Origin: Candidatus Enterococcus moelleringii
GTDB taxonomy: Bacteria > Bacillota > Bacilli > Lactobacillales > Enterococcaceae
Length of the DNA stretch: 64,000 nucleotides
Assembly (NCBI RefSeq): GCF_017377575.1
Contig: NZ_JAFREM010000018.1
Location: forward strand, 248,001-312,000
Reading direction: 5' to 3'
This document shows positions 28,021-38,800 of this stretch, one piece after another (position 1 is the stretch's first letter; each line of letters opens with the position of its first letter). The notes beneath the pieces are model-generated. The model made no database searches. It saw nothing but the letters and a program-made list of their open reading frames with translations, and was not told the DNA's origin. A program made the translations under genes and the position numbers.

Positions 28021-29694
28021 ATGAAAACAGATATCGAAATTTCTCAAGCAACCGAATTAGCACCCATTACCCAAATCGCAGAAAAACTAAACCTTACAGC
28101 GGAGGATCTTGAACTATACGGCAAATACAAAGCTAAGATCGACTTCACCGCTTTGAACCGTATTCATCAACAACCAGAAGGCAAACTGATTCTAGTAACG
28201 TCCATCAATCCTACGCCAGCAGGTGAAGGCAAGTCGACGGTTACCATCGGCTTAGGAGATGCCCTAAACAAAATCGGCAAAAACACCGTGATTGCCTTGC
28301 GTGAGCCATCCTTAGGCCCCGTTATGGGGATTAAAGGCGGTGCAACTGGCGGCGGCTATGCCCAAGTCTTGCCAATGGAAGACATCAACCTGCACTTTAC
28401 CGGCGATATGCACGCCATTACCACGGCTAACAATGCCTTGTCAGCTTTATTAGACAACCATATCCACCAAGGCAACGAACTAGGCATCGATGCCCGTCGC
28501 ATTATTTGGAAACGGGTAGTAGACTTAAACGACCGTGAGCTGCGTAATATCGTGGCCGGACTAGGCGGACCGATCAACGGGGTTCCTCGGGAAGACGGCT
28601 TTGACATCACCGTAGCCAGCGAAATCATGGCAGTACTGTGCCTGTCTACCGACATCACTGACTTGAAACGCCGTTTGGCAAACATCGTGGTGGCTTACAC
28701 CTTTGGCCGCGAACCGATTACTGTCGGCGACTTGAAAGTGGAAGGCGCGCTAGCCTTGATTCTAAAGGATGCCATCAAGCCAAACTTAGTTCAAACTATT
28801 TATCAAACACCAGCCTTTGTGCACGGCGGACCATTTGCCAATATCGCTCACGGCTGTAACAGTATCCTAGCTACCAAAACAGCGTTGCATTGCGGCGACT
28901 ACACCGTAACCGAAGCTGGTTTCGGCGCTGACCTGGGGGGCGAGAAATTCCTAGACATCAAAGTTCCAAGTCTAGGCAAAGCACCAGACTTAGTAGTGAT
29001 CGTGGCAACCATCCGTGCCTTGAAGATGCACGGCGGCGTAGCCAAACCAGACTTAAGCGCGGAAAATCTGGAAGCACTGAAAACTGGCTTCAGCAATCTA
29101 GCCAAACATATCGCCAACATGAAGAAATACGGCCTGCCTGTGGTAGTTGCCATTAACGAATTCATCAGCGATACCGCTAAAGAAATAACTTTGTTGAAAG
29201 AGCTTTGTGAAGCTGAAGACGTGAAAGTAGAGCTTGCCAGCGTATGGGAAAAAGGCCCTGACGGCGGTATCGATCTAGCCAATACGGTAGTGGAAACCAT
29301 CGAAAACAGCGATGCCCGCTTCAAATCCATCTTCAGCCCAGAGCATGACGACCTGCAGGAAAAAGTCGAAACAGTTGTCAAAGAAATCTACGGCGGCTCC
29401 GGCGTTTCCTACAGTAAAAAAGCTAAGCAGCAGCTGGCAACCTTCAAGAAATACGGCTGGGATCGCCTGCCGGTATGTATGGCGAAGACCCAATATTCAT
29501 TGTCGGATGACCCAGCAAAACTAGGCGCACCAGAGGACTTCACCGTAACCATCCGTGAGTTCGTACCAAAAATCGGTGCCGGCTTCGTCGTAGCCCTGAC
29601 TGGGGATGTAATGACCATGCCAGGCTTGCCGAAGAAACCAGCAGCCTTGAACATGGATGTCGATAAAGACGGAAATGCGATTGGATTGTTCTAG
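28021..29694 (+). CDS. fhs: Formate--tetrahydrofolate ligase
   Basis: Makes 10-formyl-THF from formate, THF and ATP for purine and fMet synthesis. 557 aa, full length. The ATP-binding loop [11 protein letters not shown] is near residue 64, followed by the family sequence [20 protein letters not shown] near 103. GGAAAGGAAG precedes the ATG; TATAAT is at 27957-27962. Its own terminator follows. Confidence 0.97.
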   Translation: MKTDIEISQATELAPITQIAEKLNLTAEDLELYGKYKAKIDFTALNRIHQQPEGKLILVTSINPTPAGEGKSTVTIGLGDALNKIGKNTVIALREPSLGPVMGIKGGATGGGYAQVLPMEDINLHFTGDMHAITTANNALSALLDNHIHQGNELGIDARRIIWKRVVDLNDRELRNIVAGLGGPINGVPREDGFDITVASEIMAVLCLSTDITDLKRRLANIVVAYTFGREPITVGDLKVEGALALILKDAIKPNLVQTIYQTPAFVHGGPFANIAHGCNSILATKTALHCGDYTVTEAGFGADLGGEKFLDIKVPSLGKAPDLVVIVATIRALKMHGGVAKPDLSAENLEALKTGFSNLAKHIANMKKYGLPVVVAINEFISDTAKEITLLKELCEAEDVKVELASVWEKGPDGGIDLANTVVETIENSDARFKSIFSPEHDDLQEKVETVVKEIYGGSGVSYSKKAKQQLATFKKYGWDRLPVCMAKTQYSLSDDPAKLGAPEDFTVTIREFVPKIGAGFVVALTGDVMTMPGLPKKPAALNMDVDKDGNAIGLF

Positions 29695-29710
29695 AACTGA
29701 ATTGAGATGT

Positions 29711-29743
29711 GGAGACAGAAGGCGGGAGCTTTCTGTCTCTTTT
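29711..29743 (+). terminator. Terminator of fhs
   Basis: GAGACAGAA pairs with TTCTGTCTC, followed by TTTT. Confidence 0.85.
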
Positions 29744-29768
29744 GGAATGGAAAAAGGAGCTGATTAAG

Positions 29769-30008
29769 TTGGAAATTCATTTACCAAATGGAGAATTGGA
29801 GCAAGCAGAAAAAATGTTTGCTGAATATGGATTAACAATCGAACAAGCTGTTCACTTATTTATTGCTCAAAGTCTCGAGGAGGGCACGTTGCCTTTTGTT
29901 CCTAGTATTAAGCCTAAGAACAAGCTTCAACTGAATACAAATGGAAAAGGCGTAGTAGTCCCAGCGGATGCACCAGAAGACTTCAAGGAATGGGTGCGAA
30001 ACGGCTGA
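29769..30008 (+). CDS. Second RelB/DinJ-like antitoxin, no toxin partner
   Basis: 79 aa from a TTG at 29769 with AAGGAG 9 bases upstream. The longer frame from 29709 would run through the fhs terminator and is rejected. The N-terminus (EIHLPNGELEQAEKMFAEYG, then TIEQAVHLFIAQS) follows the ribbon-helix-helix pattern of RelB-like proteins. No toxin gene follows before the terminator at 30040-30068. Confidence 0.7.
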   Translation: MEIHLPNGELEQAEKMFAEYGLTIEQAVHLFIAQSLEEGTLPFVPSIKPKNKLQLNTNGKGVVVPADAPEDFKEWVRNG

Positions 30009-30039
30009 AGTTCATCTCTTACTCTCCTTATCCCCTTCA

Positions 30040-30068
30040 AGCTCTCACTTCAACGTGAGGGCCTTTTT
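30040..30068 (+). terminator. Terminator after the RelB-like gene
   Basis: GCTCTCAC with GTGAGGGC (one G-T type mismatch) followed by TTTTT. Confidence 0.65.
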
Positions 30069-30139
30069 ATTATGCAACGAAAAACATCCTTCCCTCTAAT
30101 ACCAAGGCGTGATACTCTTAACAAAAGGGGGAGATCACG

Positions 30140-30445
30140 TTGAAAAAGAAATATGTCATCCTGATGATCGCCGGTCTTTTTACCGGCATGATACTACATA
30201 GAGCTGTATATTCAACCGGCCCCACCACTCGAATACAAGGCACAGTAACGGAAATATCGCCAGAGTATCTGGTTTTTGAAGACGACAGAGAAGGCGGACG
30301 CTACTTAATAGGTAAAGAAGACTACGATTTTTCCGATTTAGTTTTAGAATTAGGAAGTAAAGTCTCTGTAGAAGCAGAAGGGCCTGTTCAGCAAAGCGAC
30401 CCAGCCAGATTCACAAAAATCTTGAAAATCCAAAAAAGCGACTAA
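30140..30445 (+). CDS. Small exported or membrane-anchored protein
   Basis: 101 aa from a TTG at 30140 preceded by AAGGGGGAG. Residues 4-22 form a hydrophobic signal or anchor, and the rest has the alternating pattern of a small beta-barrel (IQGTVTEISPEYLVFED, later KVSVEAEGPV). Not recognised as a named family; a DUF3221-like OB fold is possible. Confidence 0.65.
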   Translation: MKKKYVILMIAGLFTGMILHRAVYSTGPTTRIQGTVTEISPEYLVFEDDREGGRYLIGKEDYDFSDLVLELGSKVSVEAEGPVQQSDPARFTKILKIQKSD

Positions 30446-30477
30446 ACAGTTTGAGCAAACCACCCCAGAACACAAAA

Positions 30478-30555
30478 AACTAGCTGGCGAGAACCAGCTA
30501 GTAAGGAGTTAAAAATGAAAAAGTGTTAGGGTTGTTTGTTGGTACCTTTATAATA
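30478..30555 (+). repeat. Intergenic repeat element, copy 1
   Basis: A hairpin (CTAGCTGG...CCAGCTAG), then TAAGGAGTTAAAA, an ATG, GAAAAAGTGTTAGGGTT, and TATAAT-like sequence. The same order of parts occurs at 61305-61385. The ATG opens a frame of only four codons here, so this looks like a dispersed element or relic leader and not a gene. Confidence 0.5.
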
Positions 30556-30690
30556 GCGAGAAAATATGACTAATTTGTGAACAACCTGTATCGAAAGATT
30601 GAAATTTTGAATTTTGACCAATAATTAATACCCAAGAAGCATGATACTGTTGAATAGACACCACAAAATTCACAAGGTGAGGTGAAAATC

Positions 30691-31152
30691 ATGGGAAAGA
30701 AGATCATTGCTTTACTGATGTTGCTTTCGATTGGCTTAATTTCATGCGGGAAAGTCGAAAAAACCTCAAAAACTACAATCGGTTTTGAGCACAAAGTCGA
30801 AGAGGATGAAATCAACGCAATAGTTGGTGAGCGGGGCACACTGACCCCGCCGCAGCCATTTGAAGGCATCGAAGCCAAATGGGTGTTCAGAGAAATCACT
30901 GACAACGAATATGTTCGTTTAGACAAAGAGGGTAATTGGGAGACACTAAAAGCCGGTACGACAGAAATTTTGCCTCTATTTGACCTGTCCCAGCAAACAA
31001 GTGAAGAGTTGGCTGATAAGTATGACGACTTAGAGCTAGTAACCAGTAGCCAGGCCTGGTATGTCTCCTTCAACATTTATCCTGACAAAGAGAGTCTCGA
31101 GAATCCGCCAGTTATGGATAGCTCAGACAGAGAAGTCAAATTGCTACAGTAA
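30691..31152 (+). CDS. Putative lipoprotein
   Basis: 153 aa from the ATG at 30691, chosen because AAGGTGAGG lies 8 bases upstream. A short basic N-terminus and hydrophobic stretch lead to the lipobox LISC, with the lipidated Cys near residue 19. The mature part is acidic and unrecognised. It is the last gene before the signalling island and ends with its own terminator. Confidence 0.75.
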   Translation: MGKKIIALLMLLSIGLISCGKVEKTSKTTIGFEHKVEEDEINAIVGERGTLTPPQPFEGIEAKWVFREITDNEYVRLDKEGNWETLKAGTTEILPLFDLSQQTSEELADKYDDLELVTSSQAWYVSFNIYPDKESLENPPVMDSSDREVKLLQ

Positions 31153-31173
31153 GTGAAAAACAATCACCCACCC

Positions 31174-31217
31174 AAAGAGAAGCGCTGGAAATCACTATCC
31201 CAGCACTTCTCTTTTTC
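31174..31217 (+). terminator. Terminator of the lipoprotein gene
   Basis: AGAGAAGCGCTGG with CCAGCACTTCTCT, followed by five T. Confidence 0.8.
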
Positions 31218-31348
31218 CCTGCATTCACCCCGGACAAACCCCATTAAAATAACACGCGTAATAAAAAAATCAAGCTCCCCAACAAATAATCTCTACCGTT
31301 AATCCACCAATTTTTAAAAAAATCAAGCCCTTTTACCCTGCATTTTTT

Positions 31349-31417
31349 ACAATTTACAACATTTGAGCATACAGTTTACAACATTAGGCCCAAATCGCTT
31401 TTTAAATATGGTTTAAT
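31349..31417 (+). promoter_or_regulatory. LytTR-type site and promoter 1 (response regulator operon)
   Basis: Repeats ACAATTTACAACATT (31349-31363) and ACAGTTTACAACATT (31371-31385) have a 22-bp period. A -10 box TTTAAT lies at 31412-31417, 26 bases after the second repeat. No -35 box is present, so an activator bound at the repeats is likely needed. It precedes the regulator itself, implying positive autoregulation. Confidence 0.8.
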
Positions 31418-31481
31418 AGAAGTGAGATGAAAAAATAAAACACTATAACAATACGATAGAAAAAGGAAGAATAACAGACCG

Positions 31482-32204
31482 ATGTTGAAAATAGCGATTT
31501 GTGAAGATAAGCAAAAAGACCTGGACTACTTAGAAAAAGGTCTCAATCAACTACTAACTGAAAAAAAAGTTCCCTACATCATTAACACCTATACCACAGG
31601 ACAAGGGATGCTTAAGGTGCTGGAGAAGGAGCAGTTCGACATTTACTTTATCGATATTTATTTAGATGAAGTAAGCGGTATTCTGCTGGCGCAAAAGATT
31701 CGCTCCATGAATCGACTGGCGGCGATTGTTTTCATTACCAGCAGTGCGCAGCACATGGCCGAGGGCTACCGAATCGGGGTGCTGCATTATTTGCTGAAGC
31801 CCTTTACCTTGGAGGAATTGCAGGAGGCTTTGGAGCGGGCACTGCGGATCATTCCGGTGGAGGAACGGAAGACGAAATTAGTGGTGCACCGTAAGAACGT
31901 AGAGGTGCTGCACCGGGACATTCATTACGTGGAAATTCAAAACCGTTCCTGTACCCTTTATACCAGTCAAGGTGAGAAAATGGTTTACTGTTCCTTAAAC
32001 GAGCTGGAGGAAAAGTTAGACGATCCCCGCTTTTTACGCTGTCACCGCAGTTTTTTAGTGAACATGGAATGGATCACCAGTATTGAGGAACGTGATTTTG
32101 TGGTGGATGGAGAAAAGAAAGTGCCCATTAATCGGGAATCCGCCAGCAAGTTAAAAGCTAGTTATGTGAGGTTTCGACTAAATAAAGTCAGAGAGAGGGG
32201 ATAG
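31482..32204 (+). CDS. LytTR-family response regulator (AgrA/ComE-like)
   Basis: Transcription factor of a two-component system. 240 aa: receiver domain about 1-125 with Glu8-Asp9, phospho-acceptor Asp58 (YFIDIY) and the conserved Lys in LLKPFT. A LytTR DNA-binding domain covers about 138-235 and contains LRCHRSFLVNMEWI. Its stop is 2 bases before the first kinase gene. LytTR proteins bind pairs of short direct repeats, and such pairs lie upstream of this gene and of three other operons in the window. Confidence 0.93.
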   Translation: MLKIAICEDKQKDLDYLEKGLNQLLTEKKVPYIINTYTTGQGMLKVLEKEQFDIYFIDIYLDEVSGILLAQKIRSMNRLAAIVFITSSAQHMAEGYRIGVLHYLLKPFTLEELQEALERALRIIPVEERKTKLVVHRKNVEVLHRDIHYVEIQNRSCTLYTSQGEKMVYCSLNELEEKLDDPRFLRCHRSFLVNMEWITSIEERDFVVDGEKKVPINRESASKLKASYVRFRLNKVRERG

Positions 32205-32206
32205 CG

Positions 32207-33523
32207 ATGCAGCAAGCATTTTACGGCGCATTAGGATCAGTTATGGCTGATGTACCTTGGTTCATCTTGTGCTGTGTTCCATTGATGCCCCTTAGAAAAA
32301 TCGAGAAGAAAACGATGGCCTTGCGGATCTCTCTGCTTTGTGCCTTTTGGTTCACGTGTCTTTTCTTAGGCTTATGGCAAAATCCACAAGGGGGAATGCC
32401 TCTGTTAGGAGTGATTCGCACCGGAATGTATTTCCCAATGCTGTGGGTGTTTTATATCAGCTTCAACGTAAGGATTTGGAAGATTCTCTATATCTTTTTA
32501 TTTGAACAAGCTGCTGCTAGCCAAGTGAACTTTGCTTCCTTTTTTATCTGTGAGCTGGTATGGGAACGCTCGTCTTCATTGTTGGATGGCTTATGGCTGC
32601 CCTTGTGTGTTTGGGGGATATTGGTGATTGTTTATCCCTTGATGTGGGTTTTCTTCAAACGAGTCATCTGTCCGGCGATGCAGATTCTTTCGGAGAAACA
32701 GGTGCGGACACTAATAGTAGTTCCGTTTCTTTTCTTCATATCTACCACGGTTTACGGAAACATTTCACATATGTTGAACATGATTATGTGGCAACGACTG
32801 ATCTTCAGCATTTTGTTCGCATTAATCGGTATCGGAGCCTACGTAGTTACCTTAACCACGACACTAGACATCGTGAAAAAAGGCAAACTGGAAATGGAGA
32901 TGCTGACGATGGAGCAGCAGTTGGAGCAACAAAGCCAACGCTTCAATCAGCTGCAGTCCTCCATCGAGCAAACCGCCAATGCCCGCCATGATTTACGCCA
33001 CCACTTCGCCGTCATTCGCGACTATACGAAGGAAGCCGACCTAGCTGGGCTGCAGGCGTATCTGGACGAGTATCTTTCCTATCAGCCGAAAGAAGAAGCA
33101 CCAGTCTGTGAGAACTTCGCAGTAGATGTCTTAGTACGCAATTACTTGCATCAAGCCCGCGATGCCGGTGCCGAGCTGGATATCAAGATCGGTTTGCCCC
33201 GCAAGATCGCTGTGCCTGATTCTCAGCTGTGCATCATCTTCGGGAACTTATTTGAAAATGCTGTTCAGGCCTGCCAGCGCCAAACCGAAGGAAAGAAATT
33301 CATCCGGGTGCGCTGTGTCACCGAAGAGTACCAGTTCATTCTAACCGTAGACAATTCCATGGACACGCAGACGAAGTTCCAGCCGGGTATTGGTCTGTCT
33401 TCGGTACAAGCAGTCGTAGATAAATACAACGGCGCCTTAGTTACCGAAGTAAAAGATGGGATCTTCCAGGCATCTGTCATGCTGTTCATGCCTGTTCCCG
33501 AATCAGAGCTGGCTGAGGCCTAA
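32207..33523 (+). CDS. AgrC-like sensor histidine kinase 1
   Basis: 438 aa. The N-terminal half has six or so membrane spans (about 1-220), then a coiled region and the dimerisation His in ARHDLRHHFAVIRDY near 264. The GHKL ATPase part has the N box NLFENAVQAC near 347 and a G box GIGLSSVQAV near 393. This domain order matches the HPK10 class that senses peptide pheromones. GAGAGGGG precedes the ATG. Cotranscribed with the regulator. A ligand gene is not evident. Confidence 0.92.
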   Translation: MQQAFYGALGSVMADVPWFILCCVPLMPLRKIEKKTMALRISLLCAFWFTCLFLGLWQNPQGGMPLLGVIRTGMYFPMLWVFYISFNVRIWKILYIFLFEQAAASQVNFASFFICELVWERSSSLLDGLWLPLCVWGILVIVYPLMWVFFKRVICPAMQILSEKQVRTLIVVPFLFFISTTVYGNISHMLNMIMWQRLIFSILFALIGIGAYVVTLTTTLDIVKKGKLEMEMLTMEQQLEQQSQRFNQLQSSIEQTANARHDLRHHFAVIRDYTKEADLAGLQAYLDEYLSYQPKEEAPVCENFAVDVLVRNYLHQARDAGAELDIKIGLPRKIAVPDSQLCIIFGNLFENAVQACQRQTEGKKFIRVRCVTEEYQFILTVDNSMDTQTKFQPGIGLSSVQAVVDKYNGALVTEVKDGIFQASVMLFMPVPESELAEA

Positions 33524-33574
33524 TCGAATGATGGCAACGAATTTCCTAAAGATAGTGAGAAGGAGGTAGTAAGA

Positions 33575-34885
33575 ATGAATTCAGCGTTAAGCGGGGCATT
33601 TTATGGCGCAATGGGATCAGTCATGCTTCTCGCACCTTGGTTCATCTTGTGCTGTGTTCCATTGATGCCACATAGAAAAATCGAAAAGAAAACCATGGTC
33701 TTGCGCATTTTTCTGCTTTGCATCTTTTGGTTCACCTGCATCTTTATCGGGACATGGCTGAATCCTCAAGGAGGGATACTCTTAATCAATGTGATTGGCA
33801 TAGGGATGTATCTCCCGGTGATGTGGATGTATTACATCAGCTTCAAGGTCGGAATATGGAAGATTCTTTATATCTTTTTATTTGAACACGCTGCTGCCAC
33901 CCAAGTGAATCTGGCCGCCTTCTTTATTTGCGAGTTAGTCTGGAAGCGTTCCTCTTCAATTTTGGAGGGTCCGTGGTTAACAATTTGTGCTTGGAGTATT
34001 TTGGTAGTCGTCTATCCCTTAATATGGGTGTTTTTCAAACGAGTCATCAGGCCTGCGATGCAGATCCTTTCGGAGAAACAGGTTCGAAGACTAGCGGTAG
34101 TTCCGTTTCTGTTCTTTTTATCAAACGTTGTCTATGGAAACATTTCCCCACTGCTAAACATGGCTCCTTGGCAACGCCTGCTTTTCAGTATTCTATTCAC
34201 ATTAATTGGCATCGGAGCTTACGTGGTTACCTTGACAACAACCCTGGACGTAGTCAAAAAAAGCAAACTAGAAATGGAAGTGCTCACCATGGAGCAGCAG
34301 CTGGAGCAGCAAAGCCAGCGCTTCAATCAGCTGCAAACCTCAATCAAGCAGACGGCTAGTGCCCGTCACGATTTGAGACATCATTTCGCTGTCATTCGCG
34401 ATTACAACAAAGAAGGCGATTCAGCCGGACTGCAGGAGTACTTGGACGAATATCTCTCCTATCAGCCCGCAGAAGAAGCGCCGGTCTGCGAAAACTTCGC
34501 GGTGGATGTGCTGGTCCGCAATTACTTGCATCAAGCCCGCGATGCCGGTGCCGAGCTGGATATCAAGATCGGTCTGCCTCGCAAGATTGCGGTGCCTGAT
34601 TCTCAGCTGAGCATCATCTTCGGGAACCTATTTGAAAATGCCGTTCAGGCCTGCCAGCGCCAAACTGAAGGGAAGAAATTCATCCGGGTGCGCTGTGTCA
34701 CCGAAGAGTACCAGTTTATTCTAACCGTAGATAATTCCATGGATCCGCAACCGCATTTCCAACCTGGCATCGGGCTGTCTTCGGTACAAGCAGTCGTGGA
34801 TAAATACAACGGCGCCTTAGTTACCGAAGAAAAAAACGGCATGTTCCAAGCATCAGTGATGCTGTTTATGCCTGTTCCTGAATAA
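33575..34885 (+). CDS. AgrC-like sensor histidine kinase 2 (paralogue)
   Basis: 436 aa and collinear with the kinase just upstream; the C-terminal kinase halves are nearly identical at DNA level, while the membrane sensor halves differ more. All catalytic boxes are kept (ARHDLRHHFAVI, NLFENAVQAC, GIGLSSVQAV). AGAAGGAGG precedes the ATG. It is a tandem duplication that could give two sensor specificities feeding the same LytTR regulator. Confidence 0.92.
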   Translation: MNSALSGAFYGAMGSVMLLAPWFILCCVPLMPHRKIEKKTMVLRIFLLCIFWFTCIFIGTWLNPQGGILLINVIGIGMYLPVMWMYYISFKVGIWKILYIFLFEHAAATQVNLAAFFICELVWKRSSSILEGPWLTICAWSILVVVYPLIWVFFKRVIRPAMQILSEKQVRRLAVVPFLFFLSNVVYGNISPLLNMAPWQRLLFSILFTLIGIGAYVVTLTTTLDVVKKSKLEMEVLTMEQQLEQQSQRFNQLQTSIKQTASARHDLRHHFAVIRDYNKEGDSAGLQEYLDEYLSYQPAEEAPVCENFAVDVLVRNYLHQARDAGAELDIKIGLPRKIAVPDSQLSIIFGNLFENAVQACQRQTEGKKFIRVRCVTEEYQFILTVDNSMDPQPHFQPGIGLSSVQAVVDKYNGALVTEEKNGMFQASVMLFMPVPE

Positions 34886-35304
34886 GAACTGGCAGAGATC
34901 TAACGAAGATTTGGTACTGTTCTGCTCCACGAACAATGGTCAAAGCCTGCAGTGTTTGCAGAGGGAGCTTTCGCTGACTGCCAGCGAAATGAGACAATCT
35001 CAAGACAGCCACCCTTACAAGCTTTCCAACAAATTGACAACTCTTCTTTGCAAAGGATACCGGACGTTCCCTGTTCAGTATCCTTTTTTTCGTCTTATAT
35101 TTAGCGAGTCATGAAAATGAATTAAATGTTATTTTAAAGATCGGCTTGCAAATAGGCTTAATAATCAGATAGATAGCGCAAACCACCAATTATAGTCGGA
35201 AAAAAGAGAAAAATTACCGATTTTTGGATAAAGCGCCGAACTTTTCTGTCTAAAGGAATTCACCTCCAATTCGAAAAGTCAAGAGCTGATTTCGGCTTTT
35301 TTTT
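34886..35304 (+). other. Intergenic region after the kinases
   Basis: No convincing gene. The only frame of note (34911-35114) has no ribosome site and overlaps the terminator. From about 35045 on, the sequence is a diverged copy of 42040-42300. Confidence 0.6.
35052..35090 (+). terminator. Terminator of the two-component operon
   Basis: AAGGATAC pairs with GTATCCTT across an 18-base loop, followed by T. The same terminator recurs at 42047-42085. Confidence 0.8.
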
Positions 35305-35373
35305 ACAGTTTACAACATTTGAGCATACAGTTTACAACATTAGCCCCATTTTAAGAGTAAAATTTGGTATAAT
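35305..35373 (+). promoter_or_regulatory. LytTR-type site and promoter 2 (surface operon)
   Basis: Two perfect copies of ACAGTTTACAACATT at 35305-35319 and 35327-35341 (22-bp period) are followed 26 bases later by TATAAT at 35368-35373. The -35 position reads CCCATT, which is not a -35 box. Confidence 0.85.
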
Positions 35374-35493
35374 TAATAGAAAGATAGGAAATAAAATACG
35401 TCTTATTTCAACTTCTGCTAAGATCGGGCAATCAGGTGAAGTTGCCTCAGCAAATTAACCGCTTGTTCAAAAGGATCATTTCGCAGATAGAGA

Positions 35494-35536
35494 TTATTTT
35501 ATTTTATGTATGCTTATTTAAAATACGTTATTTTTA
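35494..35536 (+). promoter_or_regulatory. Conserved leader box pair, copy 1
   Basis: TTATTTTATTTT at 35494 and GTTATTTTTA at 35527 start exactly 33 bp apart, inside the long untranslated leader. Equivalent pairs lie in the leaders at 42490 and 61950. Confidence 0.5.
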
Positions 35537-35803
35537 GATGACTGTTGTTCCTAAGAGTTTTGATAGAAAAGATCCAGTAAGAATCGAAGCGGACAATGAG
35601 GGAGATGATCAGGGTGAGAGATGAAGGATATAAAAGTTGGTTAGGGAATAAGTGCAGGTCTTTTTACGACAGAGGAGGCGTCGTTCATTTACTGATTGAG
35701 TGAGAGGTCATTCAGCAGGTGAGAAAGCAGACGAGGAGTCAACGAACTAGCAATGACAGCATGATACCGATGCGATGAAATGATAAGACAAGGGGGAAAC
35801 AAG

Positions 35804-38800
35804 ATGAAGAGGAAAATGAAGCACTTCAATGCACTAACCATTTGGGTGATGGTCACCGCACTGATTGTCACCAGCGGCGCAACCTTGGCAATTGCCGAGA
35901 CCACCGATGCACCAGTGGTGGATACAGAAGTGTCGGAGGAATTGTTGCGGAAAAGTCCCGAACAAGTACTGGAAAGTACGACACAAGAACAAATCACGAT
36001 TCCTGATGAACCTGTCGAGGAGATAGAAGACCCACAGTCATCAGCACCAATGGAAGTGGTTGAAGAAACAGTGGAAAGTGTCGAGCCGGAAGAAACAGAG
36101 ATCACCACCGAGTCTTCTGAAGAGGATGATGAGGCGGACATGGTGCCAAGGATGCAGCAGGCGGACAGTGTGGGGCCGATGGCAGCGATAACAGATAGTG
36201 ACTTTTTAGTTGAGAACACTTATCCAGGTGGAGACTTAAGTGATGTTGCTTTTAATGATACTACTAGAGTGTTAACACTAGGTGGTGCTGGCAAAACTTA
36301 TAGAGTTAGTATGGCTGCAAGTAAAACAATAACAACCGACCAAATTGTAGTAACGGGTGCAAACAGCACCGTCCAGTTGAACAGTGTGAAAATCGAGTGT
36401 ACTAGCAACGTCCCTATCTCAGTCAATGGCGACATTTCAGCAACCATTGATTTGGTGGGGACAAATGAATTGATTAGCAAGGGTAAGGGGAATATGGGGT
36501 GTCCAGCGTTGGAACACAATGCAGGAGCAACCAGCTCTTTGACAATTACCAGCAGAGAAATTGGTGAAGGATATGCGGGGTCCCTCAATGCGGAAATTGC
36601 GGAAGCTACAGGAGGTAGTCCCGACCGTTCAGCGGCTATTGGAGGCCGAGATGGGAGCCCGGGCAGAGTCATTATAGAAGGAGGTACTGTCACAGCAACC
36701 AGTACCTATGGTGGAGCCGGCATAGGAGGCGGCGCCTGGGGAACAGGTACCGTAACGATAAACTCAGGCGAAGTCACAGCGACCAGTGCCAGAGTGGGAG
36801 CCGGTATAGGCGGCGGCTGGGGAGGCTCAGGTATCGTAACGATAAACTCAGGTGAAGTCACAGCGACCAGTACCGGAGATGGAGCGGGTATAGGGGGCGG
36901 CTTATCAGGGTCAGGTGAAATTACGATAAACTCAGGGAAAGTCACAGCAACCAGTACCTTAAGTGGAGCCGGCATAGGCAGTGGCACGGGAGGTTCAGGT
37001 ACCGTAACGATAAACTCAGGCGAAGTCACAGCAACCAGTAACAGTGGAGCCAGTATAGGCGGCGGCTCTAGGGGAACAGGTACCGTAATCATAAACTCAG
37101 GCGAAGTCACAGCAACCAGTACCAGAGGTGGAGCGGGTATAGGCGGCGGCACCTCGGGGTCAGGTGAAGTTACGATAAACTCAGGAAAAGTCACAGCAAC
37201 CAATATTGGAAGTGAAGGAGCAGGCATAGGCGGCGGCATGGGAAGTTCAGGTACCGTAACGATAACTGGTGGGGTAGTTACAGCAACTGGCAGTTCGTAT
37301 CTCTATGAAGGGCATACATTATTAGGCGGAGCCGGTATAGGCGGCGGATCAGGTAGTTCAGGGAATGTTACAATCACTGGTGGCACAGTCACTGCAAACG
37401 GTGATGCCGGAAGTGCAATAGGTGAGGGTAGTCAACCACGAGGCTTAGGAAGCACTACAATCACTGGCGGCTCTGTTAAAGCCAAAGATACTGATGGCAA
37501 AGAAAGCTTCTCACCAGCACCGACCGATGACCAATCAAATTCAGTAGCTTTGTATGTTGCTGATGGGACAAGATTTGTTCCTGCTAATGGAGTAAAAGTC
37601 GACGGGGCAGATTTTAAAATAAGTGCGTATCACGAAGGCGATTCGAATTTCTATCTCTATATGACGAAGGAAACACACGAAATAACTCAGCTAGAAGCGA
37701 ATCCATACGAAGTTGACTGGATGGATGCTGAAAACCGATTCTTACGAGCATTCGGTGATTTCTTGGTAGATAAGACAACAGGTGTTCAGTATGGAGGCAA
37801 TGTCTTAAGTCTAAACGGACAGAATGAAAGCTACAAAGTCTACATGCGCAATGAAGTAACCACAACAACAACCGACCAAATTGTAGTAACGGGTGCAAAT
37901 AGTATCGTCCAGTTGAATGATGTGAAAATCGAGTCTACTAGCAACGCCCCTATCTCAGTCAATGGCGACATTTCAGCAACCATTGATTTGGTGGGGGAAA
38001 ATGAATTGATTAGCAAGAGTGAGGGGGATATGGGGCGTCCAGCGTTGGAACACAATGCAGGAGCAACCAGCTCTTTGACAATTACCAGCAGTGAAATTGG
38101 TGAAGGATATGCGGGGTCCCTCAATGCGGAAACTGCAGGAACTGCTGCCAGCTATTCAGCGGCTATTGGAGGCCGAGATGGGAACCCGGGCAGAGTCATT
38201 ATAGAAGGAGGTACTGTCACAGCAAAAGCTTCTACTGGCGCAGGCATAGGAAGTGGCAGGAGCGGGTTAGGTGAGGTCACGATAAGCGGAGGTACTGTCA
38301 CAGCAACCAGTACCAATAGTGGAGCCGGCATAGGAGGCGGCTTTATTGGCTCAGGTACCGTAACGATAAACTCAGGCGAAGTCACGGCAACAGCTGTCGG
38401 TGGAGCCGGCATAGGAAGCGGCAGTGGCATTGGTAACTATAGCGTATCAGGTACCGTAACGATAAACTCAGGAAAAGTCACAGCAACAAGTAACAATGAT
38501 GGAGCAGGTATAGGCGGCGGCGCTAGCGGATCAGGTACAGTAACGATAAACGCAGGCGAAGTCATAGCAACCAGTAACGGAAATGGAGCGGGTATAGGGG
38601 GCGGCAACTCGGGGTCAGGTGAAGTTACGATAAACTCAGGAAAAGTCACAGCAACCAATACTTTAAGGGGAGCGGGTATAGGCGGCGGAAACTCGGGACC
38701 AGGTGAAGTTACGATAACTGGGGGGGAAGTCACAGCAACTGGCGGTTTATTCCGTGACTTTGGGATAATATACGGCGGAGCGGGCATAGGCGGCGGCCAC

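Noticed and set aside
31349-31385. Paired TTTACAACATT repeats as a CRISPR-like array
   Set aside because: Only two units per site, always fixed relative to a -10 box, and no cas genes.
34911-35114. 67-codon frame after the kinases as a pheromone precursor
   Set aside because: No Shine-Dalgarno, no leader or double-glycine features, and it runs through the terminator.
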